DNA of 64,000 nt from Marinobacter sp. AC-23 (GCF_001858325.1 NZ_MBPP01000089.1:23490-87489), one strand, 5' to 3'. Shown: positions 37,432 to 46,411, counted from the stretch's first letter. Program-made: numbers and translations. The notes: generated by a model from the letters alone, not told the origin.

Positions 37432-38541
37432 TTACAGCAGACCATCCAGGTCCATGGTCTCAACTTCTTTCTGCTGGTCATCCCAGAAGGTACCAAGCTG
37501 GCCCAGTGGCGTGCGGTGGCCGGTATTCTCTACCCACAGGCGGTCGGAGATCGCGACGATCATATTGGTCGCCATGGCGTCCACAAAGGCCCAGTCTTCA
37601 TTGGAAGGCTGCTCCTTGAGCGACTCTGCGTGCTGACGAACCACCGCCTTCACCATTGCCTTATCACCCTTGTTGGTGGCGGCAATTGCATGAAAAACAT
37701 GGCTCAGGCGTACACCTGCCTCCTCCCCTTGGCGGTCCGTCATGGACAGCCGCTCAAAGGCATCCTCACCTTCGGGCAGCGCGCCGGGCATCATCGCCCA
37801 TACCGTCGCTTTCAATGCCGTAGGAGCGCCCCACCACTTGTCATTTTCAAGGCAGCTTGAGGCGCGAGCGACAACAGCCCCTACGTTCTTGGGAACCCCA
37901 ATGGACGAGGTTGACTGGATCTCTGCGTTAAGCGCCTGCAACCCTGAGAGCAGGCCAGCAAGGTAGATAAACTCGTCCATATCGTCATCAAAATCCGGGC
38001 ACTCACCGGTACCGGGCTCACCGTAAAAAGTGTTGTGATGCTCCCAGGATTTCAAGTAACGCCGGGAAGCCAGAGCGTATGCTCGCTTCTGGCGGATCAT
38101 GGCATCTTCAGCCGCGTTACCTTTTCTTTCGTACAGGGCGGCCAGGGCGGCCAGCTCGTGCTCACGGCCCTGTTCTTCGGCACAGCCGCCGGCTGAAAGA
38201 TAGAGCATTACGGCCAGCTGATCCGGTTCGCTAGTCACTCTGCCGAAAGACATAAGCAGCGGGGCGGTGGCTTCACTCATGGCGCAACCCATGGCCAGAT
38301 CCCCACTTTGCATCAAGTAGGGAATGGTGTGCTCGCGGGAAAACCCTTGCATGACATCACCGGTGGTCTTGTAGACCATGTGGTTGACCACACCACAACC
38401 AGACAGCAACGTACCAAGGGCCAGCGCAGTAAAAAAGCCCCTGAACCGAGCGACCGAATGCTTCAATCTTTGCCCGGCAGATGGCCAGCGAGAATGGCTC
38501 CTGACGAAAGTCTCTGTAAATGAAGTCCCGGTATGCATCAT
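37432..38541 (-). CDS. TatT-like TPR lipoprotein of a TRAP transporter
   Basis: A 369-residue predicted lipoprotein (lipobox LLSGC, Cys49 from ATG 38541). The mature part is helical and rich in Ala/Leu, in keeping with the TPR-fold TatT (T component) family first described in Treponema, which forms trimers with the binding protein. The start is ambiguous: ATG 38541 has an AAAAGG-type site, but gives 48 residues before the Cys. A TTG at 38466 would give a more ordinary 23-residue signal peptide. It precedes the permease gene and is divergent from the HU gene. Confidence 0.75.
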   Translation of the reverse strand: MMHTGTSFTETFVRSHSRWPSAGQRLKHSVARFRGFFTALALGTLLSGCGVVNHMVYKTTGDVMQGFSREHTIPYLMQSGDLAMGCAMSEATAPLLMSFGRVTSEPDQLAVMLYLSAGGCAEEQGREHELAALAALYERKGNAAEDAMIRQKRAYALASRRYLKSWEHHNTFYGEPGTGECPDFDDDMDEFIYLAGLLSGLQALNAEIQSTSSIGVPKNVGAVVARASSCLENDKWWGAPTALKATVWAMMPGALPEGEDAFERLSMTDRQGEEAGVRLSHVFHAIAATNKGDKAMVKAVVRQHAESLKEQPSNEDWAFVDAMATNMIVAISDRLWVENTGHRTPLGQLGTFWDDQQKEVETMDLDGLL

Positions 38542-38679
38542 GATTTCTGAACCTTTTAAACGTTGTGCATTGTTATTATAAACGCGCCGTTAGCCGCGCA
38601 TTATGGCCTACAGCGCTCGCGCTTTTTGAGACCGGCACCGCAAATGACGCCTGTGTACACAGTTTTCACCCGCTCAGGT

Positions 38680-38708
38680 TTGCACAAAGTACTGCAAACC
38701 GCTATAGA
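38680..38708 (+). promoter_or_regulatory. Sigma-70 promoter of the HU gene
   Basis: TTGCAC (38680-38685), a 17-bp spacer and TATAGA (38703-38708) lie about 65 nt before the HU start codon. Both hexamers are close to consensus, with ideal spacing. Confidence 0.65.
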
Positions 38709-38773
38709 TTCAGGTAACCGTAAGCCTGCTGGGTTGCGGTTACCCGATAAACAAAAACAACAAGGAGTACTCG

Positions 38774-39052
38774 ATGCGCAAACCTGAACTCACGGCGGCT
38801 ATCGCCGAACGCACTGGCCTCACCCAAGAAAAAGCCAGCGAAGTGATTACCGCTTTTACAGATCAGATCTCCGCTGCCGCTACTCGAGGAGAAGACACCA
38901 CCCTTATCGGCTTCGGTACGTTCAATATTCGCGCCCGTGAAGCACGGGATGGCAGAAATCCTCAAACCGGAGCGTCTATCCGCATTCCCGCCAGCAAAAC
39001 TGTTGGCTTCAAGGCCGGCAAAGCATTTAAAGACGCGTTCCGCTCAAGCTGA
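38774..39052 (+). CDS. hup: HU-family nucleoid protein
   Basis: A 92-residue HU-type DNA-bending protein: KPELTAAIAERTGLTQEKA, the beta-arm NPQTGASIRIPASKTVGFKAG, and AFKDAF. The arm has the Pro residue that intercalates into DNA (RIPAS). It lacks the longer linkers of IHF. The SD AAGGAG lies 7 nt upstream. It sits on the opposite strand between the TRAP TatT gene and the putative TRAP binding-protein gene, with its own promoter and a shared terminator. Confidence 0.94.
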   Translation: MRKPELTAAIAERTGLTQEKASEVITAFTDQISAAATRGEDTTLIGFGTFNIRAREARDGRNPQTGASIRIPASKTVGFKAGKAFKDAFRSS

Positions 39053-39079
39053 TAACCATACCTACTGAACAAGGCTGAA

Positions 39080-39107
39080 AGACCCTCCCACTCCCAAAGG
39101 AGGGTCT
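39080..39107. terminator. Bidirectional terminator between HU and binding-protein genes
   Basis: A 9-bp stem AGACCCTCC (39080-39088)/GGAGGGTCT (39099-39107) with pyrimidine-rich flanks in both directions (CTTTC on plus, TTTC on minus) lies between the convergent stops at 39052 and 39128. Confidence 0.7.
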
Positions 39108-39127
39108 CTTTCAATGCCAGCGGCTTA

Positions 39128-40171
39128 TCAGGAAGCACACTCGGAGCGGGCAGCATCCACACGGCAGCGAATAGCCTTCATAAGTTTGATCGCCCGCTCG
39201 TCGTACACGCCGTCGTCGAGCAAAGACAGGCGCACTTTACGCAACATCTTGTCGTACTCAGCGGTAACTTCCTGCGGCAGAGTCATCCATATGCTTTCCG
39301 GCATCTCAGCTTCCGCATTGGCAATGATGTCGTAGGCTTCATCAAGGCGCTTGATGGCTTCATTGCGCACCATCGGGCCTGCCGACTCAGGGAAACGGTC
39401 GCTGTGAATGATGACCTGGAAGTTCATGTAAGCCAGTGCGTATTTCAGCACTCCGCCGTTTGGCTCAACCCCCTTGTACAACTCCAACGGCGTGTAAGCC
39501 ACGGCCGGAGCATAGGCAAGATCCACACTGCCGTTATTGAACTTGCCGGCAAAGTTGGCGGAATTAGAGCCGACAACTGACGCGCCCACGTGGCGAACCA
39601 TGCGGACAGACGCCTGGTCGAAATCCAGTGTTGCGATGCGCTTGCCCTGAAGCTTCTCAACAGAATTGATGGTGCGATCCCGGGTATGAAGATAAATAGC
39701 GCCAGCCGGAAACACACCGGCCACCTCATAAGGTCCATCTATCATCAGCGGCCGGGCATTAGGCTGGCTGAGAGTGTTGTAGAGCAGGCGCATTTCCTCT
39801 TCGCCAGGCACAGCGCCCATGGCTTCCAGGCTACCGGTGAACTTGTTGAACTCACGAGCGCGAGTGCCGGTAAGCAACACGGCATCGCACTGGCCAGCTT
39901 TAAAATCTTCAGCGGCAACTTTTTCGTCAGTGTAAGCACTCAAGTTAAGTTTGATGCCGTTTTTAAGCGCAACCGGCTGAAATGTTTTGGTGATTGCAAA
40001 TAACGGTCCGTTAGCCCCTACTGGATCAAACACACAAAAGCTTCGCTCAATAACATCGTCGGCGGCTGCAGCGTTGTCGTTGGCCTGAGCAACACCCAGC
40101 GAAGGGAGAAAAAGACTGGCACACAAAGTGACCGCCAAGGCCACCCGCTGCGGGAAAATTGCTGATGTCAC
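39128..40171 (-). CDS. Periplasmic solute-binding protein, possibly for the TRAP transporter
   Basis: A 347-residue exported protein (signal peptide with cleavage near AQA, residue 30). The mature protein is a type II-like periplasmic binding fold: FCVFDPVGANGPLFAITKTF, GQCDAVLLTGTRAREF, LQGKRIATLDFDQASVRM, DLAYAPAVAYTPLELY, and a C-terminal helical tail with MKAIRCRVDAARSEC (C-terminal cysteine pair). It differs from classic DctP wording. Similar proteins are known as putative solute-binding proteins beside TRAP permease/TatT genes, from memory. Partnership with the nearby permease is inferred from location. Confidence 0.72.
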   Translation of the reverse strand: MTSAIFPQRVALAVTLCASLFLPSLGVAQANDNAAAADDVIERSFCVFDPVGANGPLFAITKTFQPVALKNGIKLNLSAYTDEKVAAEDFKAGQCDAVLLTGTRAREFNKFTGSLEAMGAVPGEEEMRLLYNTLSQPNARPLMIDGPYEVAGVFPAGAIYLHTRDRTINSVEKLQGKRIATLDFDQASVRMVRHVGASVVGSNSANFAGKFNNGSVDLAYAPAVAYTPLELYKGVEPNGGVLKYALAYMNFQVIIHSDRFPESAGPMVRNEAIKRLDEAYDIIANAEAEMPESIWMTLPQEVTAEYDKMLRKVRLSLLDDGVYDERAIKLMKAIRCRVDAARSECAS

Positions 40172-40389
40172 GGGATGACTCCTGAATCGTTATTATCTGG
40201 CGGCAGTCGTTGTCGCTTGGTCTGCCGGGCCACGTATTATTATTGTCGCCAACACTATGCTGGCAGGGGCAAGGATACGTTGGCACAGGTGCCCTGTTTC
40301 AAGGGTTTTTAAGCAACATGTGGGATTATGTGATGGTGTCGACAGAGGTTGGCCAACCCCTGCCGCATTTTCTTACTGAATTTCAGGCT

Positions 40390-41691
40390 TCAGGCGACGG
40401 ACCAGACCTCTCGTCCTTCCACCAGAGTAAGTCGCACCACTCCGGCCAAAGACTGGCCGAGTACCGGTGCATGGTGACCTGCGGAAATAAGCGACTCACT
40501 ACTTGGCGTCCAACAGGCGTCGGGATCAAACACGCAAAGGTCGGCTATATCATCCTGTTCAGTCGAGGCGGCCAACCCGACCACCGATGCCGGCCCAGAA
40601 GTAAGCCCGCGAATCAGTTCAGTAAGGGTTAACTCACCCTTCTTCACCAGGCCAAGGCCTAGAGACAGCACGCTTTCTATGCTGGAAAGGCCAGGCTCGG
40701 TGTCTGGCAGAGGCGCCTGTTTGGCGGCGCTCTCGTGAGGCAGGTGCTGGCTTACAATTGCATCAATCACCCCGTCACGAACCCCGGCAACCAGCGCCTT
40801 ACGATCCGCCTCCGAGCGCAATGGCGGGCGCAAGTGGAAGCGGCTGTCAAAACCCGCCAGCGCGTCCTCTGTAAAGGCAAGCTGGTGCATGGCTACATCG
40901 GCGGTCACCGCAATACCGCGACGGCGAGCGTCGGCGATCATCTCTACACTACGCCCGCATGAAAGCTGACTCAGATGCAGCCTTACGCCAGTTTCTTCCG
41001 CAAGCAGCAGCATTTCCATCACGGCTGCAGTTTCGGCCACTTCCGGGATACCCAGCAGGCCAAGACGCGCTGTTACCAAGCCATCATGGGCGTAACCATC
41101 CGCCGCCAAAGATTGGTTTTCTGGGCGTAGCATCACGGTCAGTCCAAACGTCTGGGCATAGGCCATACAGCGACGAAGCACTCGCGCACTACGCACCCCC
41201 TGGGAGCCATTGCCCAAGGCGATACATCCAGCCGCGGTGAGGCCCGCCATGTCACTGAGCATTTCCCCTTCAAGACCGCGGGTCAATGCGCCCACGGGCA
41301 GCACCCGGATAGCGGAGCTGGCATAGGCCCCATCTAGAATCAGGTGAGTCACGGCCCGGGAGTCATTCACCGGCGACGTTTCCGGGGACACGCACACGGT
41401 AGTGAAGCCGCCCCGGGCCGCAGCTCGGGTCTCCGAAGCCATATTGCCTTTCTGGCCATTGCCCGGTTCGCGCAGGTTGCAATACAGGTCTACAAACCCC
41501 GGGGTAATCACGCAGCCTTTGGCATCAAATGTCTGGTCGGCATCGGCTTTTTCAGCCGCCTCTCCAGCGGCCGCAATGCGCCCGTTTCGGATCAACAGCG
41601 CACGGTTAGAGGTATCACCTCCATGACCGTCCAATAGCCGACCACCGGTAATTTTCAAGCTGGCGCCGGAGAATTGTTCATTACCGCTCAT
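40390..41691 (-). CDS. pyrC': Dihydroorotase-like protein PyrC' (probably inactive, ATCase-associated)
   Basis: A 433-residue amidohydrolase-fold protein of the dihydroorotase family. The metal-binding HxH that should follow FVDL is replaced (VDLYCNLREPG: Tyr70 and Asn72 instead of His). The usual TDHAPH loop reads SQHLPHES. Such non-catalytic PyrC' proteins assemble with PyrB in pseudomonads to form the dodecameric aspartate carbamoyltransferase, and a separate PyrC carries out the reaction. The gene overlaps pyrB by 4 nt, as expected for this pairing. Confidence 0.92.
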   Translation of the reverse strand: MSGNEQFSGASLKITGGRLLDGHGGDTSNRALLIRNGRIAAAGEAAEKADADQTFDAKGCVITPGFVDLYCNLREPGNGQKGNMASETRAAARGGFTTVCVSPETSPVNDSRAVTHLILDGAYASSAIRVLPVGALTRGLEGEMLSDMAGLTAAGCIALGNGSQGVRSARVLRRCMAYAQTFGLTVMLRPENQSLAADGYAHDGLVTARLGLLGIPEVAETAAVMEMLLLAEETGVRLHLSQLSCGRSVEMIADARRRGIAVTADVAMHQLAFTEDALAGFDSRFHLRPPLRSEADRKALVAGVRDGVIDAIVSQHLPHESAAKQAPLPDTEPGLSSIESVLSLGLGLVKKGELTLTELIRGLTSGPASVVGLAASTEQDDIADLCVFDPDACWTPSSESLISAGHHAPVLGQSLAGVVRLTLVEGREVWSVA

Positions 41692-42710
41692 GCCAGACCT
41701 CTTTCGTTCAGTTCAGTCAGTGTTTGCTGGCGCTCTGCCACCTGCCCACCCATGGCCATAGACATCACAGCCATACGAATAGCAATGCCATTTGTTACCT
41801 GATTCAGAATGACCGATTGCGGACCATCCGCCACTGCAGATTCAATTTCCACACCCCGGTTAATCGGGCCTGGATGCATGACAATGCACTTCGGATGCGC
41901 CAGCGCCAACTTCTCCTGGCTCAACCCGTAAAGCCGGTAAAACTCGCGCTCGCTCGGCAGTAAAGCGCCTTCCATGCGTTCTTTTTGCAGGCGCAGCATG
42001 ATCACTACATCCACATCCTTCATGCCTTTGGCCATGTCATATTCCACGGTGCAGCCAAGGCTTTCGACGTCTCTTGGCAACAGGGTTCCGGGTGCGATAA
42101 CTCGTATCTGTTCGGCGCCCAGCTCATTCAACGCACGGATCTGGGAACGCGCCACCCGCGAATGCAAAATATCTCCCACGATGGCGACTTTGAGGCCTTC
42201 AAACCCGCCTTTGTGCTGGCGAATGGTCAACATGTCCAGCATGGCTTGAGTGGGGTGGGCATGGCGGCCGTCGCCAGCGTTGATAATGGCCACCCCGGGG
42301 GTCACGCTTTCAGCGATAAAGTGCGGCGCGCCACTTTGAGCATGGCGCACCACAAACATATCGCTGGCCATAGCCTCGAGGTTTAGAAGTGTATCCGAGA
42401 GCGACTCGCCCTTGGAGGTGGCTGAGGTGTTGATGTCGAGATTAAGCACGTCGGCAGAGAGCCGCTTGGCAGCAAGCTCAAAAGTGCTACGGGTGCGGGT
42501 GCTGGCCTCAAAGAACAGATTGACCACCGTTCGGCCCCGCAGCAGAGGCACCTTCTTGATGCTGCGCTCGCCCACTTCGATAAACGAATCTGCCGTATCA
42601 AGAATATCGGTCAGCAGCGGCCTGCTCAAACCGTCCAAGGTCAGGAAATGCCGCAACTGGCCGTCCCGGGTTAGCTGTAAATGGTTGGGAGAAGCTGCGT
42701 TTGCGGTCAT
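41688..42710 (-). CDS. pyrB: Aspartate carbamoyltransferase catalytic subunit PyrB
   Basis: A 340-residue ATCase catalysing carbamoyl phosphate plus aspartate to carbamoyl aspartate, the second step of pyrimidine synthesis. The carbamoyl-phosphate site FFEASTRTRSTFELA, SATSKGESLSDT (Lys loop), and the C-terminal MHPGPINRGVEI are all present. The N-terminus is about 20-30 residues longer than E. coli PyrB, as in pseudomonad enzymes that bind PyrC' and carry their own effector site. No pyrI is seen; the neighbours are pyrR and pyrC'. Confidence 0.97.
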   Translation of the reverse strand: MTANAASPNHLQLTRDGQLRHFLTLDGLSRPLLTDILDTADSFIEVGERSIKKVPLLRGRTVVNLFFEASTRTRSTFELAAKRLSADVLNLDINTSATSKGESLSDTLLNLEAMASDMFVVRHAQSGAPHFIAESVTPGVAIINAGDGRHAHPTQAMLDMLTIRQHKGGFEGLKVAIVGDILHSRVARSQIRALNELGAEQIRVIAPGTLLPRDVESLGCTVEYDMAKGMKDVDVVIMLRLQKERMEGALLPSEREFYRLYGLSQEKLALAHPKCIVMHPGPINRGVEIESAVADGPQSVILNQVTNGIAIRMAVMSMAMGGQVAERQQTLTELNERGLA

Positions 42711-42737
42711 GGTTTGCCTGCTATCGGGTTCGGGGGG

Positions 42738-43247
42738 TTACTGTCCGGTTTCCTGGAGCTCAATACGAAGCGGATCCGGGCCACGAAGCTTCACGCGTTG
42801 CTGCGCACCCAGTGTCAGAGACTGCCCTGCCACATCGGGCTGAATAGGCAGTTCGCGCGCACCTAAATCGATTAGAGTGGCGAGTATAATACTGGCTGGA
42901 CGGCCATAATCGAACAGTTCATTCATCGCAGCGCGTATGGTGCGGCCACTCATGATGACATCATCAACCAGAATGATATCCCGGCCTTCGGTATCAAAAG
43001 GCAAGCTTGAAGGCGTCACTTTGGGGTTCAGACCAATGCGGCTGAAATCATCCCGATAAAAAGAGATATCCAGCTCACCGAACGGCTCTTCAATACCAAG
43101 GCGCTTGCCAATAATATCCGCTACCCAGACGCCACCCGTGCGGATGCCAATGAGTACAGGCGACTCGATGCCGCGCTCTTTAAGCAGGTCACGAAGCCCC
43201 ATTTCCAGCGTATCCATCAGCTGATCTACATTAAGCAGTGCGCTCAT
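42738..43247 (-). CDS. pyrR: PyrR bifunctional regulator/uracil phosphoribosyltransferase
   Basis: A 169-residue PyrR-family phosphoribosyltransferase: PRPP motif DIILVDDVIMSGRTIRA, and GIRTGGVWVADII. In Pseudomonas-type genomes it is linked to pyrB expression; in Gram-positives it is an RNA-binding attenuator. No anti-terminator was sought in detail. The start ATG 43247 (MSALLNVDQL) is preferred because GAGG lies 5 nt upstream; a reading from 43283 would overlap ruvX. It lies in the order ruvX-pyrR-pyrB-pyrC'. Confidence 0.94.
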   Translation of the reverse strand: MSALLNVDQLMDTLEMGLRDLLKERGIESPVLIGIRTGGVWVADIIGKRLGIEEPFGELDISFYRDDFSRIGLNPKVTPSSLPFDTEGRDIILVDDVIMSGRTIRAAMNELFDYGRPASIILATLIDLGARELPIQPDVAGQSLTLGAQQRVKLRGPDPLRIELQETGQ

Positions 43248-43261
43248 TCCATCCTCGCTTT

Positions 43262-43693
43262 TTATTCTGTTTGCAGCCGACACCAGGTTTCCAGTATCAG
43301 CACAGCTGCACGATCGTCCACACCGTGACGACCATAGTCCCGGCTACCACCGACCGCCATCACTTGGCCCTTTGCCTCATAACTGGTCAGGCGCTCATCC
43401 ACCATTTCTACCGGAACATGAAAGCGGCCATGCAAGCGCTTGCCAAATTTGCGGGCACGGCCACACATGTCATTTTCACTGTCGTCCATATTCAGGGGCA
43501 AACCTACCAAAACCAGATCCGGCTGCCATTCCAGCAACAGTTTTTCCAACTGGCTCCAGTCCGGGGTTCCGTTATCGGCAAGAATCATGGCCAAGGGCTG
43601 GCCTGTGCCAAGCATCTCCTGCCCGGTAGCCACGCCAATCCGGCGGAGGCCGAAATCGAATGCCATAACGCTGCGCTGACCGACCTCAGGCAT
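43262..43693 (-). CDS. ruvX: Holliday-junction resolvase-like protein RuvX (YqgF)
   Basis: A 143-residue RNase H-fold protein involved in rRNA processing in E. coli: MAFDFGLRRIGVATGQ, LVGLPLNMDD, MVDERLTSYEA and DDRAAVLILE with the conserved acidic residues. The start ATG 43693 lies inside the end of algH (8-nt overlap); an in-frame GTG at 43708 is less likely. AlgH-RuvX-PyrR-PyrB order is conserved in pseudomonads. Confidence 0.94.
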   Translation of the reverse strand: MPEVGQRSVMAFDFGLRRIGVATGQEMLGTGQPLAMILADNGTPDWSQLEKLLLEWQPDLVLVGLPLNMDDSENDMCGRARKFGKRLHGRFHVPVEMVDERLTSYEAKGQVMAVGGSRDYGRHGVDDRAAVLILETWCRLQTE

Positions 43694-44252
43694 GCCCCAC
43701 CGTTTCACTAAGCTGGTTAAGATCTATTCCGATCAGCGTAAGGACGGCTTTGTAGCGATCAGCCCAGGGCGTCCTGAACAGAATATCGGTGGTTGCAGGG
43801 CAAGTCAGCCAGGCGTTGCTGCCCAGCTCCTCTTCGAGCTGCCCTTCGCCCCAGCCTGAGTACCCCAACGTCATCAAAAACTCTTCCGGGCCTTTGCTGA
43901 GGCCAATGCCGGCAAGTATGTCGCGGGAGGTAGTCAGCATAACGTCGTCAGCGACCTTGGCGGTATTTTGCCAGTCCGCACCCGGGGAATGCAGAACAAA
44001 CCCGCGCTCTTGTTCTACTGGGCCACCACTGAACACGGGTAAATCGAGTTCGCCGCCCTGGAGATCGAGCTGCTCCAGAATTTCACCCAAATGAATATCC
44101 AGAGGCTGGTTAATCATCAGCCCAAGGGCGCCCTCATCAGAGTGTTCGCACAGGTAAATAACAGCACCATGGAACCGGGGATCCGCAAGATAAGGTGAGG
44201 CCACCAGAAAATGATGTCTCAGGCTGTGAGGAGAATGTTTAGATGCCGTCAT
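43686..44252 (-). CDS. algH: AlgH/YqgE family protein (DUF179)
   Basis: A 188-residue UPF0301 protein: HHFLVASPYLADPRF, GALGLMINQPL, VFSGGPVEQERGFVLH, GYSGWGEGQLEEEL, AWLTCPATTDILF. The name comes from an alginate-linked locus in Pseudomonas; the biochemical role is not settled. Its start overlaps the tonB stop by 4 nt (ATGA-type). Confidence 0.94.
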   Translation of the reverse strand: MTASKHSPHSLRHHFLVASPYLADPRFHGAVIYLCEHSDEGALGLMINQPLDIHLGEILEQLDLQGGELDLPVFSGGPVEQERGFVLHSPGADWQNTAKVADDVMLTTSRDILAGIGLSKGPEEFLMTLGYSGWGEGQLEEELGSNAWLTCPATTDILFRTPWADRYKAVLTLIGIDLNQLSETVGHA

Positions 44253-45115
44253 CCGGATGTCAGCCCCCGTTGCTGGAAGGACCAGGTACGTATGATTTCT
44301 AGCTCGTCGACGTCTTTCCGCATCTCGTTCGGAAAGGGTGCAAATGGCGCGGCCATCCTAACGATTCGAATCGCCGCATCATCCAGCAGAGTGCTCCCGG
44401 ACGACTGCAGAATAGCCACTTCCTTGATTGTGCCATCTTTCTGCATGGATACCAGCATTCGCAGGGTGCCATAAACTCCGGCACGGCGGGCTTCGGTGGG
44501 GTAGTTGATGTTGCCAACCCGGGTGACCTTGCTGACCCAATTCTGGACGTACCAGGCATTGGTGGACTTCAGGGTGGAGGCAGCGGTTACCCGCATCACT
44601 CGGGGCTTACGCGCGTAGGCCTGCTGCTGGGCATCGAAGCGAGCTTCAAGGCTGGCGATCTCCAGGCTTCGATCCATCAGACTTTTCTTTTCCCTGACCG
44701 GCAGAGGGTCTTCTTCCGGCTTGGCGGACTGCTCAGGTTGCTGAACCTGCCGGCTTGACCGGCTTTCCGTTTGCACAACTGCCTGCTCCTGGCGGCGAAC
44801 CGGCTCAACTTGCGCCCTTGGTTCCGGCTGTACCTGTGCCACGTCTGGCTGGCTGATTTCGGAGGGTTGCGGTGTGGTCATCTCCCGGGGCTCGTCTTCG
44901 GTGCCACTGCCCTGCTGACTGGTCTGGGCCAGGAAGTCAGCTTTCTCCGGCGCCTTTTCGTCGTCAAACTGCGACAGGGTGATTTCCATAGTCTGAGCAG
45001 AAGAGCGCGGCGACTCGGGCGCAAACGTTATGCCCAGCACCACAACGGCGTGCACCACCAGCGCCATGAACAGCGTGAAGGAAAATCGGTCTAAATCGCT
45101 TACCTGCGCCGCCAT
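44249..45115 (-). CDS. tonB: TonB-family energy transducer
   Basis: A 288-residue protein with a short cytoplasmic N-terminus, one membrane anchor (about 13-32), a long Gln/Pro/Glu-rich periplasmic linker (about 45-170), and a C-terminal TonB domain (VGNINYPTEARRAGVYGTLRMLVSM, AILQSSGSTLLDDAAIRIVRMAAPFAPFP shown in parts). The hallmark YPxxAR is present. It transmits proton-motive force to outer-membrane receptors. No ExbB/ExbD gene is adjacent. It lies 45 nt downstream of gshB, the pseudomonad order. Confidence 0.93.
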   Translation of the reverse strand: MAAQVSDLDRFSFTLFMALVVHAVVVLGITFAPESPRSSAQTMEITLSQFDDEKAPEKADFLAQTSQQGSGTEDEPREMTTPQPSEISQPDVAQVQPEPRAQVEPVRRQEQAVVQTESRSSRQVQQPEQSAKPEEDPLPVREKKSLMDRSLEIASLEARFDAQQQAYARKPRVMRVTAASTLKSTNAWYVQNWVSKVTRVGNINYPTEARRAGVYGTLRMLVSMQKDGTIKEVAILQSSGSTLLDDAAIRIVRMAAPFAPFPNEMRKDVDELEIIRTWSFQQRGLTSG

Positions 45116-45160
45116 TACTGCGTTTGTCCCTGTGCTTGAGCCTGACCCATGATGCCTCCG

Positions 45161-46114
45161 TCAGCCCCGGCCCAATCGCTTCGCGACAGCATCCATCAGA
45201 AGGCTGGAAATATCTGTCCCGAAGGCTGTGTCCAGCTCCCTAATGCAGGTTGGGCTGGTCACGTTAATTTCGGTCAGATAGTCACCAATAACATCCAGGC
45301 CTACAAACATCAGGCCTTTTTCCTTTATTACCGGCGCCACCCGGGCACAGATTTCTCGGTCACGGGCGGTAAGCTCGCGACCCTCGCCTCGACCCCCAGC
45401 CGCCAGATTTCCGCGGTTTTCGCCGTGCGAGGGAATGCGCGCAAGCGAGTAAGGCACCGCCTCACCCTCAATCATCAGAATGCGTTTGTCGCCATCACTG
45501 ATTTCGGGAATGTACTTCTGGGCCATGGCCTGATGCTCACCATAGTTGGTCAGGGTTTCAATAATCACACCCAGGTTGAAGTCGTTTTCCTTGATACGGA
45601 AGATGGAGTGGCCACCCATGCCATCTACCGGCTTCATGATCACATCGCCGTGTTTTGCATAGAACTCCCGAAAACGATCCGCCGAGCGACTAACCAGTAA
45701 CGGCGGCGTCAGATCCTCAAACTGGGTCGCAAACAACTTTTCGTTGCAGTCACGCAGGGTGGCTGCCGGGTTAACTACCAAGGCACCTTGCTGTTCCGCC
45801 GATTCAAGAATATAGGTAGCAATCAGGAATTCGCGATCCACCGGAGGATCCTTGCGCATCAGAATTACGTCGAGATCGCCCAAGGCACGATCCTGGGCCG
45901 CGCCGAAGCTATACCAGTTCTCGGGATCCATCTGTACCGTTAAATTGCGGGTGCGGGCCATGGCTTTGCCGCCGTCCATGTAGAGGTCGGGCAACTCCAT
46001 GTACTCGATTTCCCAGCCACGGTTTTGAGCCGCCAGCAGCATCACCAATGAACTGTCTTTTTTGAAATGGATATCCTCAATTGGATCCATCACGATTCCG
46101 AGTCGAACTGTCAT
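45161..46114 (-). CDS. gshB: Glutathione synthetase GshB
   Basis: A 317-residue ATP-grasp enzyme joining gamma-glutamylcysteine and glycine. Typical segments: GIVMDPIEDIHFKKDSS, VILMRKDPPVDREFL, NEKLFATQF, DVIMKPVDGMGGHSIF, GDKRILMIEGEAVPYSLAR, and the glycine-rich loop NLAAGGRGEGRELTARD, closing with TEINVTSPTCIREL. It is divergent from pilG, and heads the gshB-tonB-algH-ruvX-pyrRBC' series. Confidence 0.97.
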   Translation of the reverse strand: MTVRLGIVMDPIEDIHFKKDSSLVMLLAAQNRGWEIEYMELPDLYMDGGKAMARTRNLTVQMDPENWYSFGAAQDRALGDLDVILMRKDPPVDREFLIATYILESAEQQGALVVNPAATLRDCNEKLFATQFEDLTPPLLVSRSADRFREFYAKHGDVIMKPVDGMGGHSIFRIKENDFNLGVIIETLTNYGEHQAMAQKYIPEISDGDKRILMIEGEAVPYSLARIPSHGENRGNLAAGGRGEGRELTARDREICARVAPVIKEKGLMFVGLDVIGDYLTEINVTSPTCIRELDTAFGTDISSLLMDAVAKRLGRG

Positions 46115-46411
46115 AGTGCCTCTTGAGCTTCTGATGCGTTAAAACACGAACCGGTCTGCAGAGTGGACCGGACAATAAGTGCTATGCTGAGAAAACAGAT
46201 GGTATTGTACCCGAGCCTTGATTGCATCCGGAGAAATCCTGGCAAATTACGTGATGTTTCAGGCAATAGTACATTTGGTCACAAAGTAATACTTTTTATC
46301 GGACCGACGATAATCTATAAATGAGCGGGGTTTATAGAAGAACCTTAAGGTTTATGCTAAAACCCTCGCTTGAAAAACAATGACAGTCGCTGAGCGCAAG
46401 GCACCTGGACA
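46115..46411. promoter_or_regulatory. Divergent gshB/pilG intergenic region
   Basis: This 297-bp stretch contains no ORF. The right half is A/T-rich (TTTATCGGACC, CTATAAATGAGC, TTTATGCTAAAACCC), so it must hold the pilG operon promoter, but I could not fix hexamers with good spacing. A hairpin-like AGGGTTTTAGC complement (GGGTTTATAG/CTAAAACCC) is loose. Confidence 0.35.
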
